The translations under genes were made by a program, and so were the position numbers. The notes under the pieces were generated by a model, which was given only the letters and a program-made list of their open reading frames with translations, made no database searches and had not been told where the DNA came from. 64,000 nt of DNA from Adiantum capillus-veneris (Eukaryota > Streptophyta > Polypodiopsida > Polypodiales > Pteridaceae), in contig CM043953.1 of assembly GCA_014529385.2 (NCBI GenBank), forward strand, positions 67,326,372 to 67,390,371. Reading direction: 5' to 3'. Of the stretch, positions 45,480-59,059 are shown in pieces; within the stretch, counting starts at the first letter, position 1, and every line of letters begins with the position of its first letter.

Positions 45480-48192
45480 CGATATATTGTGTAATCATGT
45501 GCAAATAGTGTCAAAGGGAGATATATATGTTTCCAACAGTGTCTTCTCTCTCTATTTGTTCAAGCCAACTATTCTCTAGACAATGCTGTGATGAGAGTCC
45601 CAACTAAGAGTCTTTTTGCTTATTTTTTAGCTTGCATCTTTGCCCAAGCTCTCCATATGTGCCTTCCTAGTTTTGTGAAGCTTGATTGAAAATACCGAAA
45701 TAGGAGATACTTCACAAAATGAGAATCCTCCTAAAACCTTTCCCTTGGCACCCTCCTCTTTCCACACTCTACACATCTTGTGATTAGTATCACAATCCTC
45801 TCAAGATGTAGAGGACTACCCGGATTCTATAGCTAATTCTTGTAAATTAGAGCTCTTGTTGCTCTCACTTTTTTCTTCTTTAATATTGGAAGCTATGGAT
45901 AGTGCTCGCTTAAAAGGCACCCTTACCGCACCCTCAAACAAAGCATTATGGACAACAAAACTCTTGGGACCTTTGCTGCCTACTTCATTTGACTCCATGA
46001 GAGCTCCCTTCCCCTTCTAGCTTTGATCTCCTACTAGGACCGCCCCTACCATAAGTGTGGTAGACATAGGAATTATCAGAGAGAGGTATAGGAAATAGGC
46101 ATAGAGAGAAGTGTCGCATAGCTCAAACATGGAGACAGAGATGTAATGAGCACAAGCCAAACTCTCCTCTACCTAGTCAAGTATTGCAGCCCACGCTCTG
46201 ACCTTTTTGGTTGGCTGGTGGGCGAAAAGAGATACTATGGGCAAGCTGTGCAATTGCTCAAGCTCTTGCATGCCCTCAAAACGCCTCTCTACAGCTGGTG
46301 GAAGCACTATTTTTGGCTTATCACTTTGTGTGCTCATGACCTCTAAATGTCGTCGACCAGCTGTAGCCTTGTCATGCGAGGTAACAACTCTCATGTGCTA
46401 GGTCTAAGAGAGGAGAAGCAGAAAAAGAGAATTTTTAATGTCGTGGGAAACCATCCCAAGAGACCTTAAGACCCCAAGCTTGGGGAGGGAGAGAGGGAGA
46501 GAGAGAGAGAGAGGGAGAAGAAGTGGTCGACATAGCTGCCTGGAACCTCCATCGATCGTATTGACCCTGTTTGCGCACATGCACAGACTGCAGCAGCCTC
46601 ACCGGGCACCACTGGCGATCAGTCTGCTCACACGCGGCACGACTGGTCCAGATATGGCGGCAGGTAATAGTTGATTCAGGTGGATTGCACAGCCGCCACA
46701 TCGCAATCCCTACAAGCCTATTGCAATCAGCATATTGTTAGCTTTTTTTGCAGCGCAGTAGGACTTTGCTTCACACGCACAATGTTGAGCATCGATCTCC
46801 ATAGGAACAAAATAACCTCAGACCACCAATCTGCAATGTATATATGTTACAGAGACGTACGTATTGTTAAAGCCAGACAAATTGTCAATGACGTAAACGA
46901 GTATGGGGTACCAGCTGCGACAAATTCATAAAATCAAACAATAGGAAACAATAGGCAAGTAGATTCTCTCTATTTTTTGGGGGCAGAGAGAAGACGTCTG
47001 AGCGACATCCTGCAGAAAGTGGGGTGGGGGTGCAGGGGGGCTGATGCAAGATGCCGTCCAGTTATGGCAGCCTGCGGCCATGCTCTCATGTCCCCGAGAG
47101 TTACAACCCTCCAAGCTAGCCTCCTTGCAGTGCTTGGTGCCTCTTGGCAGCCTCCTATCTTCCCTCCAATTGGCGATAACTCCCTTATTTATTATCTACC
47201 TCTGCACCCTAGCTCACGGCAACCCTTTCTCCTGCTGCTCTCAACCCTTTGTACCATCTTGCGGCCAGAGGAGGGACGTGAGGTGAAACCGGCGTCTGGC
47301 AAGGGAGGTGTCAGGAGCAACCGGAAGGGGAGGTGAATGCACAGAAGGCTCATGTTCTTTTGTTGGCACTGCCTGCAGTGATATAGGCGTGGTGCCTATG
47401 AAATGTTGTACACGGCTTTTTGAAGCTATTTTAAGATGCAATTCTTTGGAGCCATGCTTGTTGAGTAAAAATAGCATCACTTAAAAAAAGCCGACAGCAG
47501 CAAACTATCCCCGGTCGCTCAAGTCTCAGGCAATTCTCTCTCTCTCTCTCTCTCACATCAGGCAGTGCCGCCGTCGTCAATCTTTTACCTTGTTGCGTAG
47601 CATAACAACATCGCGAGGACGTTGCGTCGGCTAGACGAGTTTCAATGTAATAAGAACAAGCCGCTGGTGCGTATTCGAATCCTGCATACGCCTTTACACG
47701 GTGAGGGAGATCTCATATGAAGCCTTGATTGAAGGTATCTGTGAAGATTCGGTTCACTTGAATTAACAGCCTGCCAGTATGAGTATGAGCTACAACAGAA
47801 GCCTTTTGTATCAGTGCCATACGCCATTGTTGAACAAGAAGTGCTCACAACTAAATAATTTATAGAAGCATGAAAACATGATCGTTGATTGTACTTGGAA
47901 CAGATAGCTCGAAGAGAACCTCAGATCAATACAAATGTGATCATAAGGCTAAAAACATGTTCGGTACAAAAACTACTCCTTATTTTTTCCATACCCTCTA
48001 GAGAAATACTGCATCCAACAAGCCTTGAGCAACCTCCAAAACAACTCGAAGTAAGCACGATGAACAAACTAACAAGTAAATCATAAAAATAATCTATTAA
48101 GTTAAGAAGCAAAATTTTATCGTTGACTTTCATAATTTCATTGAACTCTCTTACCATTTCGCTTGCCGCCATATGCTTTGCAAGGCATGGTT
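45480..48192. other. Unassigned 2.7-kb region with a GC-richer island
   Basis: No transposon protein recognised. Short minus-strand ORFs at 45816-45998 and 46173-46394 (containing LEVMSTQSDKPKIVLPPAVE) look protein-like in composition but match nothing I know. From about 46540 to 47340 the sequence is visibly richer in G and C than all around it. (GA)n occurs at 46480-46520 and (CT)n near 47537. It could be host DNA between element clusters. Confidence 0.5.
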
Positions 48193-48515
48193 TGTCATAA
48201 AATCCAACATCTAGCTAACCCAAATGATTTTGTCATACTGAATTGATCATTTAATGTGGGAGAATAATTGAGAACAGGAGTTAGAATATAGACATGTGCT
48301 TATGGATCTATCTCAACACGGGAGCAAAGTTATGGGTCCCAATGGGAGATGGTCTGTCAAAGAGAGATGCTCGTTAATGGAGCTTGAAATCCCTTAGGGT
48401 TAGTTTCAATTAAGATCTCCAAAGGTTAGTGTTAAAATCTCTTAGAACTAGGTTAAGCTAGGCTCATGTTTTAGGTGTTAATAACTAAGGTGCTTGACAT
48501 GCTTGATAGGTATGG
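48193..48515 (+). repeat. Fragment of the gypsy B-type LTR, plus orientation
   Basis: Begins TGTCATAAAATCCAACATCTA like the outer ends of the LTRs at 34635 and 45479, and shares GATCATTTAATGTGGGAGAA and ATATAGACATGTGCTTAT(G/A)GATC. It ends at the copia fragment, so only about 320 bp of the 1.4-kb LTR remains. Confidence 0.8.
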
Positions 48516-49512
48516 TGTAACAAGGCTTTGTACGGGTTAAAGCAATCTCCTCGTGCTCGGTATGAGAAAGTTGACACTCATTTGGTGAAACGAGGCTTTT
48601 GTAACAGTCCAACAGAAAGCATATTATATGTAAAGCGTGAGGGTGATGTACTTCTCATTGTGGGTCTTTATGTAGATGATTTGCTGATCACTGGACCAAA
48701 TGAGAGACATATTGCTAAATTTAAGGCTGTTTTGAATGCTACTTTCAAGATGAAAGATTTGGGGCTGTTGCATCATTACTTGGGCATACAGATTAAGCAT
48801 TGTGATGGTGGTATTGCATTTGTTGGAAAAGTTACATAGAGACATTGCTATGTAAGTTTGGACTTGAGGATTGCAAACCTATTGCCACTCCCATGGAAAC
48901 ATGTTTAAAATTGAGTCTTCATGATGCTGGTGATCCTGCAAATGTCACTCTTTACCAAACTATTGTTGAATGCCTCATTTATGTATGCAACATGAGGCCA
49001 GATATTCAGTTTCCAATCTCACAGATGAGGAGATTTATTCATAGCCCAAGGTCTAAGAATTGGCAAGCTGTCAAGAGGATTTTTCGCTACCTTAGTGGCA
49101 CTTTACATCTTGGCTTATTTTATCCCAAGGGGGGATCATTGCCGCCAGACTTACATGCTTTTTCGGACTCAAATTGGCTGGTTGTTTTGACACGCGAGTG
49201 TCCACAAGTGGTTTATGTTTCATGCTTGGCAGTTCATGTATATTATGCTTGATCAAGAAGCAACCTACTATGGCCACTTCGAGTTGTGACGGAGACTGAG
49301 TACAGGGCAATCTTCACAGCTACGGTTGAGTGTGTATGGCTCAGACGGCCTATGGCTGATTTGGGTGTTGGACAGGACACTGCCAACACTATCTACACTG
49401 ACACCCAGAGAGCATTGGCAGTTGCGAGGAGCCCAGTTTTTCATGCTCGCACAAAGCACATTGAGGTGCATTACCACTATGTCAGGGAGAGGCTCTCAGC
49501 AGGCGAGACTAG
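48516..49512 (+). pseudogene. Ty1/copia RT C-terminus and RNase H fragment
   Basis: Plus-strand copia pol remnant: ALYGLKQSPRARYEKVDTHL, LLIVGLYVDDLLITGPNER (intact YVDD), TFKMKDLGLLHHYLGIQIK. After a frame change near 48840 come LEDCKPIATPMETCLKLSLH, NMRPDIQFPISQMRRFIHSP and WQAVKRIFRYLSGTLHLGLF. After another shift near 49180 come TETEYRAIFTATVECVWLRR and FHARTKHIEVHYHYVRERLS. These are the palm C-terminus through RNase H in normal copia order. The 5' half of pol and both LTRs are absent. Confidence 0.9.
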
Positions 49513-50712
49513 CTTCATGCAAGCTTCTCTTTTTTTTTTGTGAATCAAGGAAAAACCTCAAAAAAATACCTTCCACCATTAGTCATTGCATTTTACTAAA
49601 TTCCTATTTCCTAAAGGTATTCTTTCTTACCTCTTGTAAATAAATAGACATCAATAAAAACAAATGAGGACCCACCTCATTTGATTCCCTATATTTTTAT
49701 ATTTTTATTTTATATATATCTCTCACACCATTCTATCTAGATTCCATAAATTGTTTATATATACTATCCTGTTTTTTCCCATCATATCCATATATTATAT
49801 TTATGCATAATCCACATCATGCATATTTTCAAACCCCTAAGAATCAATTAGTTCATTATCTAATGCAAGGAGGGGTTCATCTTTGGAGCCATATGCAAAT
49901 TCAACAAAAGGGGGGACCACTGAAGACTTTTTTGTGAAGAAAAATAGGCATTGTGCTGGGATTTTTTATATCCATCTCCACTCCAAATTTTAAGCGGTGG
50001 TTAGAAGACAAAATGTGGACCAAGAGCTAAGTAATCACCTCAAACATTTTCATAATTTTTGTAGCTACCATCGGTGAGGTGTGATTTTTTGAGTGGACCC
50101 CAGCCTGCCCACTTTTCTCACAAAGTAACCTATAGTCTTCTCTCACCTCCTTTTCTACTTCCACACACACACTCATTCCTCTCCATCCCTTACTCAAACC
50201 TGCACCTTCCATGGTTTCTCTCACCTTATTCACCATTAACCTCCCCTCTTACTTTCATAGCTCTCATATGAGCTCGACATGTACATACACCATCTCTATG
50301 CCTCTCTCTATTACTTCCAAAGTACATTTCCATCTTAACCCTTCTCTATATACATAAAATTCAGCATGTAAATCATGCTTAACCTCTGCAGAGATCTCAT
50401 CAACCGAATTGTCATTTTCATCACGATAATCAACCTTGACGGTGGTGGCATAAACAAGAAAATAAGAAGACGAGGATCGATAGTCATTTTGAGAACCTAC
50501 ACAAGTAAGTCCAAAACTTCTTCAAGATTCACTATCACAAAGATTTTCTCACTTTATTTAGCCATGTTACTTCAACCATCCACCTCATTCTACCCTTTGT
50601 AAATATATCATTAACTTTCTAGTGATTACTAACACTAACCACTAACATACTAGCACAAAATAGCCATTGACCTAACCATAAAAGACACCTCCCCTCAAGA
50701 CATGTGCATAGT

Positions 50713-50757
<45 letters not shown>

Positions 50758-51776
50758 TCCTTAAAACTCTACTTTCACCTTATCTACCATCAATAATTCT
50801 CTCTTTTGAGCCCACATCCATGATTGAAGCAGACAAAGAAGGACCGTAATGTTTTGATGTTAAGAAAAAATCGTAATCTTGATATGTTAGCTTGTAAATT
50901 AGGATTTCAAAATAATCTTAATGAGGATCTCCAACCTATAATAGGCCCCTCTCCTTCTTGTCAAACAATCCCCAATATCTCACATAGCACCCCGACACTC
51001 TATGCGTGAGGAGAGACTTAAACGTAGCAACCACTTTGTGAGCTTGGTGTGAGAGAAGCTTTCAAGATAGACATTGCAAGTGAGAGAGTGTGAGTTCAAA
51101 ATCTCAAAACCACTATTGTATATTTTCCTCCATCATCAATAAACTGAGGATTGGTGCATCAAAGGCATGATTCGACATTCAAATCTTCGTCCTTCCACTT
51201 GTGCAATACGGTTTGGTGAATTCAAGGTGACTTGTGTATTTTTAGTTTTTGTCATTTGATCTTGTTCTAGAAAGTGTTTTGGTGTGTTTTTGTTGCCAAT
51301 TTTGTGTCCATTGTAAGATGGTATAGTGGTGAGATGTCTCCCATACCCTAAGACAGTGTGTGTGATGTTGGCAATGTTTAGCATTCACTAAGCATTGAGC
51401 TAGTTTTGTACAAGCTCTACGATAGCATCATAACGAACCATCTCCATTTTGCAAGTCACAAATAAGATATTATGTAAGATCCATTCCTCTCTCTCTTCCC
51501 TTTGCTCTAGCTCTCTCTGGTCCATTTTGTGTGTGTCTTGGTGTGAGGGTGCTAGTCTATGTTTTGTGGCGCATCTTCTTGGTTATGACAAAATCTCTCT
51601 TGCGTCCTAGTTCGCATAACATAACTAGGTGGTTCCCCTATCTTGTTTGGGTTTGGTTGTGGGTTTGTTTTTGTGTTGTGCTTGTGGTTTCCCCAGCCTC
51701 AATTGAGTAGCATGGGAGACTTGAGGGGTGTTTAGAGGTCGCCTCTCTTGTTTCTCGCCCGGGACCGCCTCAATGG
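49513..51776 (+). repeat. Truncated LTR of the gag-only family, inverted
   Basis: A third copy of the LTR at 764-3376, in the opposite orientation. It begins within the LTR at TTCATGCAAGCTTCTCTT and passes CACCTCAAACATTTTCATA and GTGGACCCCAG at matching offsets. It ends ...TCTCGCCCGGGACCGCCTCA at 51776. About 420 bp of its 5' end are missing. It is more diverged than the other two and has a (CT)n run at 50717-50754. The ORFs in it are not convincing. Confidence 0.75.
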
Positions 51777-51856
51777 ATAAACAAAAAGTGGAGTTACTTT
51801 AATTCTCTTATGATCAAGATGACATCTTTTTGATAATATGTTTAAATTGTATACTT
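51777..51856. other. Short spacer with CACTA 2 target duplication
   Basis: 80 bp of AT-rich sequence between the LTR and CACTA 2. CTT at 51854-51856 is repeated at 59057-59059. Confidence 0.7.
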
Positions 51857-52130
51857 CACTACAACATAATACCCATCTTTCGACGCACCGTACCTTTCCA
51901 CGCGCATACTGCTCGTCGATATGCGTGGAAATACACGTGGCAATGCCTGTCAAAAGCTAGGTGTTTCCACGTGTATTTCCACATGTATCTCCATGTGTAT
52001 ATAAACGGCAAAAAAATGGGGAAAAAAAACAATTCCGCACGCAAGGCGGTCATTTTTGCCTGTGAGCGCGTGCATAGATCTAACCTTGGAAACCTGCAGC
52101 GAAAGTAGTATTGATCTGTCCCCCCCCCAC
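51857..52130. promoter_or_regulatory. CACTA 2 left subterminal repeats
   Basis: Motifs CGACGCACC, CACGCGCATAC, ATATGCGTGGAAATACACGT and TTTCCACGTGTATTTCCAC recur in both orientations within the first 170 bp. They are probable transposase-binding sites by position and arrangement. Confidence 0.65.
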
Positions 52131-53250
<1,120 letters not shown>

Positions 53251-53548
53251 ATTGTGTGAAAAGGACAGAAACTCTCTCTCTATCTCTCTCTCCCTTAGAA
53301 GAAACTATGGAACTAAAAGAGGCAAAGGGGTTTTGCCCGCTACATGCATTGTCATGTACACCTGGGAGAGCACCGATGTGTCTACCCATATGGGATTTGA
53401 TGAATAAAGACGATATTTTGACCCGGTGGTCCTGATATCCGTACACCTCTGGACCAAGGTGTGCGGAGATCGGGCAAGGCTAGAGAATGCGAGGTAGTTT
53501 ACATTGTGAGGAGTATATATATTAAAACAACATTTATAATCATTGTAG
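53251..53548. promoter_or_regulatory. CACTA 2 region upstream of TNP2
   Basis: About 300 bp of non-repetitive sequence before the TNP2 start, ending in GAGTATATATATTAAAACAACATTTATAATCATTGTAG just ahead of the ATG; TATATATTAAA could act as a TATA element. Promoter function is inferred. Confidence 0.4.
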
Positions 53549-56500
53549 ATGGCAACGTCATCAACTAACATGGAGGAAAAGATTGCATGCTCGTGCACGC
53601 TCTGCAAGTATCAAATCCTCCGCAAGCGTAGGATATGTAATGAGCATGTGCACAAGTATGGAGAGTTTGCTAGAGAAACCGTACAGAATCTACGATACGA
53701 CTCCTACAGAACGGGCATTGATTTTCGCGACATAACACCTACATCTGAGAGAGAGAGAAAAAGGATTATGCATGAAGGTCCAACCAATCTAGATCCAATG
53801 ATGGAAGTAGAGGAGGGCTTACAGACAGAAAACGACGGCATGGAGGAGACGCTGGATGCCTTCTTCCAGACAATCCTGGAGAACGCTAACGAAGCAGCAT
53901 CAGAAGACGTGCGCCTATCTCCTGAAGACATGTTGAGAAAGTTGGCACATCAACCAATCTATGAAGGTGCCAAAATATCTGTGCTTCGTACTTGTCTGTC
54001 GTTTTTGAATCTGCAGTCAGTGTACGGGTGGTCAGATGAAAGGGTCACTGCTTTGTTTAGGTACGTAACTTACAAAAGAGAATTTTTTATTGCAACGGTG
54101 ACGTGCTTGGGGAGCTTTTAATTTAATGTGGCTTAAACAGGTTGTTGCAGGAGAAACTTCTCCCGGCTGGCAATGAAATGCCCCCCTCCAGGCCAGACGC
54201 AAAGCGACTATTGACCTCAGTTGGCTTGGACTACAACAAGATTCATGCATGTCCAAATGGTTGCATTCTTTTTTGGAATGAATTCGCAGATTGTCTGTCG
54301 TGTCCTAAGTGCGGAGCAATGCGCTACAAACAAGATGCGGTTGGTGAGTCAGTGCCAGCTAAAGTGTTGCGACATTTCCCTATTATTCCGAGGATAAAAA
54401 GCATGTTTCGTTGTGGTTCCATTGCAAAGTTGATGCGGTGTGATTCTACGAATAGATCCACTGACGCAACATTTAGGGTGCCCGTTGATTCAAAGGCTTG
54501 GAGGCACACCTGGCCACATTTTAAGAGTGAACCATGCAATTTGTATTTGGGCATGGCAATGGATGGAGTCAATCCATTTGGCTTGAGAAGCTCGTCGTGG
54601 AGCACTTGGCTTGTGTGCCTTGTCAATTACAACCTCCCGCCATGGCTTGCCATCAAGAAGGGTCATTTGATATTAGGCTTGATTGTACCTAGTAAGTTCA
54701 AGGCAAAAAACATGGATGTTTATCTAGCACCACTAGTTGACGAGCTCCAGAAGTTATGGCATGGGATCGACATAGCAGATGCAGTTGAACTGGCAGGACA
54801 ACAGCATGCAAGGATCCATGGACTTCTTATGTGGACTATGCATGATTGGCCCGGATACGGTGAAGCTTCTAGTAATGGTTCTTGATTTACAAAATTCTCG
54901 CTATTCTCAAGCACTTTGTGTAAACTGAATCATGCTTTAAAATATACAGGGCTTACAACTTCGGGATACAATGCATGTCCAATTTGCGGGCCATCTTTGG
55001 ATGTGCGCTATTCTTGCTCGCTTCAAAAGACAATTTATCAAGGCCACCATCGTTATCTTCCAGATGGCCATCACTTGCACAAAGGTCAGTTTGGTCGTGT
55101 CGAATGTCGTCCTATGCATGTACAAGAGTGGCGTCGCTGATGGGAGCAACGTGAGGGGCAACCTGTTCTAGGAATAAAATGTTTGTCCATTCTGCATACG
55201 TTGCCATATTGGGGTGATCTACTAATTAACCATTTGATGGATCCAATACTTATATTTAAGAATGTGGGAGAGCTCCTCTGGAAGACAATTATGGGAATGC
55301 AAGACAATCAAGCTTCACGATATGATTTGCAGTCAGTTGGAAAGATGCCAAAGCTGTAGCCTTTCACCAATGCAATGGGAGAAACAAAACTTCCAAGTGC
55401 ACCATGGGTATTGCTAAAAAGCGAGGAACGACAAGTGAAAAGGGTGATTTCAGAGTTCAGGACGCCAACAGGATGCATACAATGTCTCAAGACAGCATTC
55501 ACCCATGATGATCAATTGTCAGGACTGAAATCGCACGACTTTCATAAGTTCTTGCAATTTATTCTTCCAATTGCGATCAAGGGGTGTTTAACGGAGGAAG
55601 TGCGGTCCTGCATATACAAGATTTCAGAGCTAGTACGGTGGATCTCTTCCAAGGAGATACGAGAGGAATCCATTGCAGTCGCAAGGGCTAACTCCATTGA
55701 GGCAGTTTGCATGATTGAGCAGTATCTACCCACGAGCTGCCTAACTATCCAAATGCACTTGCAGTGGCAGGTACAGTCCATAGCCGTTGGATGTTCTTTC
55801 TAGAGCGGTTCATGAAAACACTTAAGGGTTTTGTTCGTCAAAAAGCTCATGCAGAGGGGAGCATGGCAGAAGGATGGCTGGTGCATGAGTCTCTTGTCTT
55901 GACGATCGAATTTCTATCCGTTTCTGACCCATAAATTCCTCGACTATGGAGCGATGAGGAGGATGCAAGATTGGTGGGAGAGGAGCCGTAGGGGCAAGGG
56001 GTGCCGAAGAAAATGGACGACTCCATGTGAAAATAGATCATGAAGTTCTGTATACTAAATTCAGAGCCGATGCAAAAATGGATTGAAAGGTACGAAGAAG
56101 AGAAAGAGAGACGCAATAGGGAGCAACACGATTTCAGGCGAAGCCCAACGACTAGAGGTGAACCCTTGCCAGACTGTCTCGCTCCTCTACCTGAACTCCC
56201 TACAATGGCATGGTTGGACAAGACAGTGAGAGCAGCTCGACAGATCGGAGAACCCATATCTCTAGAGGAGGAAGAGATGGCTATTGGATGTGACTGGAGG
56301 TATCATACATACATGGCACTGTGGTCGCATGGAAAGCATTAAAGAACACAAAAAATTGACAGCAAAAGAACCACGTTTGACAGTGGGGTAATGGTTAGTT
56401 TCATGCAAAAGAGCAGGTCCAGTGCCAGAGACACGAATGAGAGCACTAGCAACCTGGATTACTGTGGTCTTGTGCCAGATATCTTGAAAGTCAGCTTCAG

Positions 56501-56852
56501 ACGGTTTGAGATGTTTTTGTTGGATGTGAAGTGGTTCAAGGTGATTACTTCTACTCACAATGCAACGGTACGCAGAGATGAAAACAAGCTTGTTCAGATA
56601 GATTCTACAAAGGTTTGGATAGATGCGAGCGACACCTTTTCTCTCCCGTAACATTGCGAGCATGTGGTCTTTGGACAGAACCCTCGAGAGAGACAATGGT
56701 GGTTTGTGGTTCAGGTTGCTCCAAGAAATAAACAAGTATTTGAAGGGAAAGAGATCCTAGAGGAAAGTCGGCCAGACGACGCAGATACTAATGTGACATT
56801 AGATGAGATGGATGAAGGTATGGCAGAGGAAGCTGATAGATATACGAGCTAG
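53549..56852 (+). pseudogene. TNP2-type CACTA transposase (introns 1 and 2 only)
   Basis: Exon 1 53549-54060, exon 2 54141-54871, then from 54950 one run to 56852. Transposase_21 motifs: GLDYNKIHACPNGCILFWNE, CPKCGAMRYKQDAV, FRVPVDSKAWRHTWP, MDGVNPFGLRSSSWSTWLVC, MDVYLAPLVDELQKLWHGID, MWTMHDWPGYGEASS. The C-terminal part (LKSHDFHKFLQFILPIAIK, LERFMKTLKGFVRQKAHAEG, ILKVSFRRFEMFLLDVKWFK) corresponds to CACTA 1 exons 3-8 but is not interrupted at the places where those introns lie. Stops at several positions and a small deletion near 55770 make it non-functional. Confidence 0.87.
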
Positions 56853-57112
56853 GGATGACGTAGATTAGGCAGATATGACACTTGTAGATGAAGATGCAAT
56901 GGATGAAGACAATATGCCAAAACGAGCTAGGGCAGAGTTAGGTCTATAGTTAGAGGTAGACGATGATATGGTGCAAGATCTTATCGATGATGCTTCACTA
57001 GTCGAGGCTTGTAAGTGTTTGTGTGAAGACGTTGATTTAAAATTAAGCTCTTTCTTAATTTAAACAAAGGTGTTCTGACGCTTTCTTTTACTTTCTTTGT
57101 GAGGACTTTAGT

Positions 57113-58228
57113 ATGGCAGACCAGTATCTAGATCTTGCTTCTATGAGTGCGAATGCAGTTATGGGCTTCATCACACGGATGACACCCAGTCACATGGTAG
57201 ATGCATCTGAGTATTGGGTAGCCAGAGGCATAGGTACCACGCCTCCGGGATTCATACCCGAGGGTCCGATGCCTATGGGGAGGATGCCTATGGTTACGAT
57301 GCCTGCGAGGTCTCCCATCACGGCCTCTTCGATACCTAGGGGTACGACAGAGGCGGGTACGTCATCATCTCCATAGCACAGGCGCACTCGCCAGTCTCAA
57401 CGATCGTCAAGTGGAGGTGGTGGTTGCTGTGGAGGAGGATCCACAGATGCTTCGATCCCTCCTTGCTCACGGCCCCCATCCTACCCAGGCACACCTCTTA
57501 GCACACCTCGGACACCTCGAGGGGCACACGATCCTAGTGCCTCCAAGGTATATATTGTACGGGTAGATGGACAGGTTGACATGGATAGAGTGGGGACTGA
57601 GATGAGACAGCGGGTTCGCCAGCTCGCGGAGCTGCATTTTTTGACCACCATTATGACGCCTTGGCCTAATCAGGATCGCAACAAAGTCAATTATATAGTG
57701 GATACCATCACGAGAGAGTAACAACCTACTCCGGGATCAGAGGAGCTTCCGAGGAGGTGGATCACGGGTGTTGCACGAGACACCATGAAACATCGTCGAG
57801 ATGCAGCTCGTCAAGCTTTCAGGGCCGGCTCGCCGAATCCTTCGGGCATCTCACATGTGATGTGGCAGTAGATCAGGGAGAATGAGCAGACAGTGGACAC
57901 GCGGCTCAGACAGCAGTGTTAGGCCACGGAGGTACGACAGATGACCATGGGCACATCTCATCTTGGCAGCGGAGGCTTCGACACCTTTCGCTGTGAGTTT
58001 GTGAATTTCCAATCCAATCCTAGCTATGGCGTTTTTTTAAAAACGTGATGAATCATGTATTCTTAGTTACTTTGATTTTTGTATAAATGCAGAATCTTGC
58101 AATGCATCGAGCCCCGACACGCTAGGAGGAGACAGATGGATATCGGAGAGGTATTTATGAAGTATTGAATGATCTTGCTACCGCCACAGGAGAGCCTGTA
58201 GATTGGGAGGCCTTAGAGTCTCGCTGAT
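57113..58228 (+). pseudogene. Second CACTA 2 gene, TnpA/TNP1-like
   Basis: Starts MADQYLDLASMSANAVMGFI, followed by a Pro/Met-rich stretch (GPMPMGRMPMVTMPARSP), a Ser/Gly/Pro-rich linker and a part with VDGQVDMDRVGTEMRQRVRQ, NKVNYIVDTITRE and RRWITGVARDTMKHRRDAAR. A further segment near 58140-58226 reads GIYEVLNDLATATGEPVDWE. A hydrophobic-then-basic pattern around the Trp resembles the TnpA-like gene of CACTA 1, at low similarity. It has at least five stops. It is likely the DNA-binding partner of TNP2. Confidence 0.55.
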
Positions 58229-58389
58229 CTATTAAGGTGAAACGTTAATATGTGTGAGTGGATTTAATTAGTTAAGTATATGTAAAGTAATATCATACTA
58301 ATTTCGTGACTTGTCCTTTTATGTGCAGGTTGTGACGCAGAGTTATCAGTGGATTTCTATATATGTTTTGTGAGACACAAACACATCTC

Positions 58390-58610
58390 TGTGTCTCTTT
58401 CTTGTATAGACATGGTTACGGTTATTGTTTTGTTTATGGTTATGGTTATTGTTCTTGTATAGACATGGTTATGGTTATTGTTTTTTTTATGGTTATGTTT
58501 AACTTTATGGTTATGGTTATGGTTATTGTTTTGTTTATGGTTATGGTTATCGTTATGGTTTTGATCAATATGGTTTGGTTATGGTTTTAATTTGGTTTTG
58601 GTTTTGCACA
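58390..58610. repeat. GGTTATG-type tandem repeat
   Basis: Degenerate repeats of TTATGGTTATGG and TTATTGTTTTG units. Not telomeric: the plant telomere unit is TTTAGGG. The ORF over it is an artefact. Confidence 0.88.
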
Positions 58611-59056
58611 AAGTTCGTTTCATTTCTTCCATCAAGTTGTGCCTTAAATCTCATGTGAGATCCTACATGGATATCATGTAGGAGATGTATACATATGGTT
58701 TTTTTTGAAAAGTTTATGTTAAAACGAAGGGAACTCTACCGAAATTTCTATGGGAGCGCGGTTAATTTTGGTGCTGCTCGCTTTATTGGGCAGAGGACAG
58801 GCACTCTAGCAGTGGCTGTGTCCATCTTTTCACTGGGCACAAGCCAGGGTGCCTATCCTCTGCCCAAGATTTTTTTTTCTAATATGGTCCTCACAATACG
58901 TGTCGATAGGGGCATTGAAATACGCGTCGAAAACAAAGCCTTTCGACACAGATATCGATGCGTATTTCGACCGTTTCACAGGGACGAATATTTTGACGCA
59001 CTTTTCGACGTCTCGCGTCAAAATTTGCATCGAAGGCACCTTTTTTTGTTGTAGTG
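58611..59056. promoter_or_regulatory. CACTA 2 right subterminal region
   Basis: From 58900 to the end the motifs TACGTGTCGATAGG, AAATACGCGTCGAAAAC, TTCGACACAGATATCGATGC and TTTTCGACGTCTCGCGTC recur in both orientations, partner to the left end. The ORFs here are not supported. Confidence 0.65.
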
Positions 59057-59059
59057 CTT

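Noticed and set aside
46173-46394. Minus-strand ORF with protein-like composition
   Set aside because: 74 codons, no recognised family and no neighbouring frame; kept only as a remark in the unassigned region.
46435-47336. Overlapping ORFs in the GC-richer island
   Set aside because: Long frames on both strands are expected from composition, and none shows a known domain.
58363-58590. ORF and possible telomere-like repeat
   Set aside because: The unit is TTATGGTTATGG-like, not TTTAGGG, and the ORF is a by-product of the repeat.
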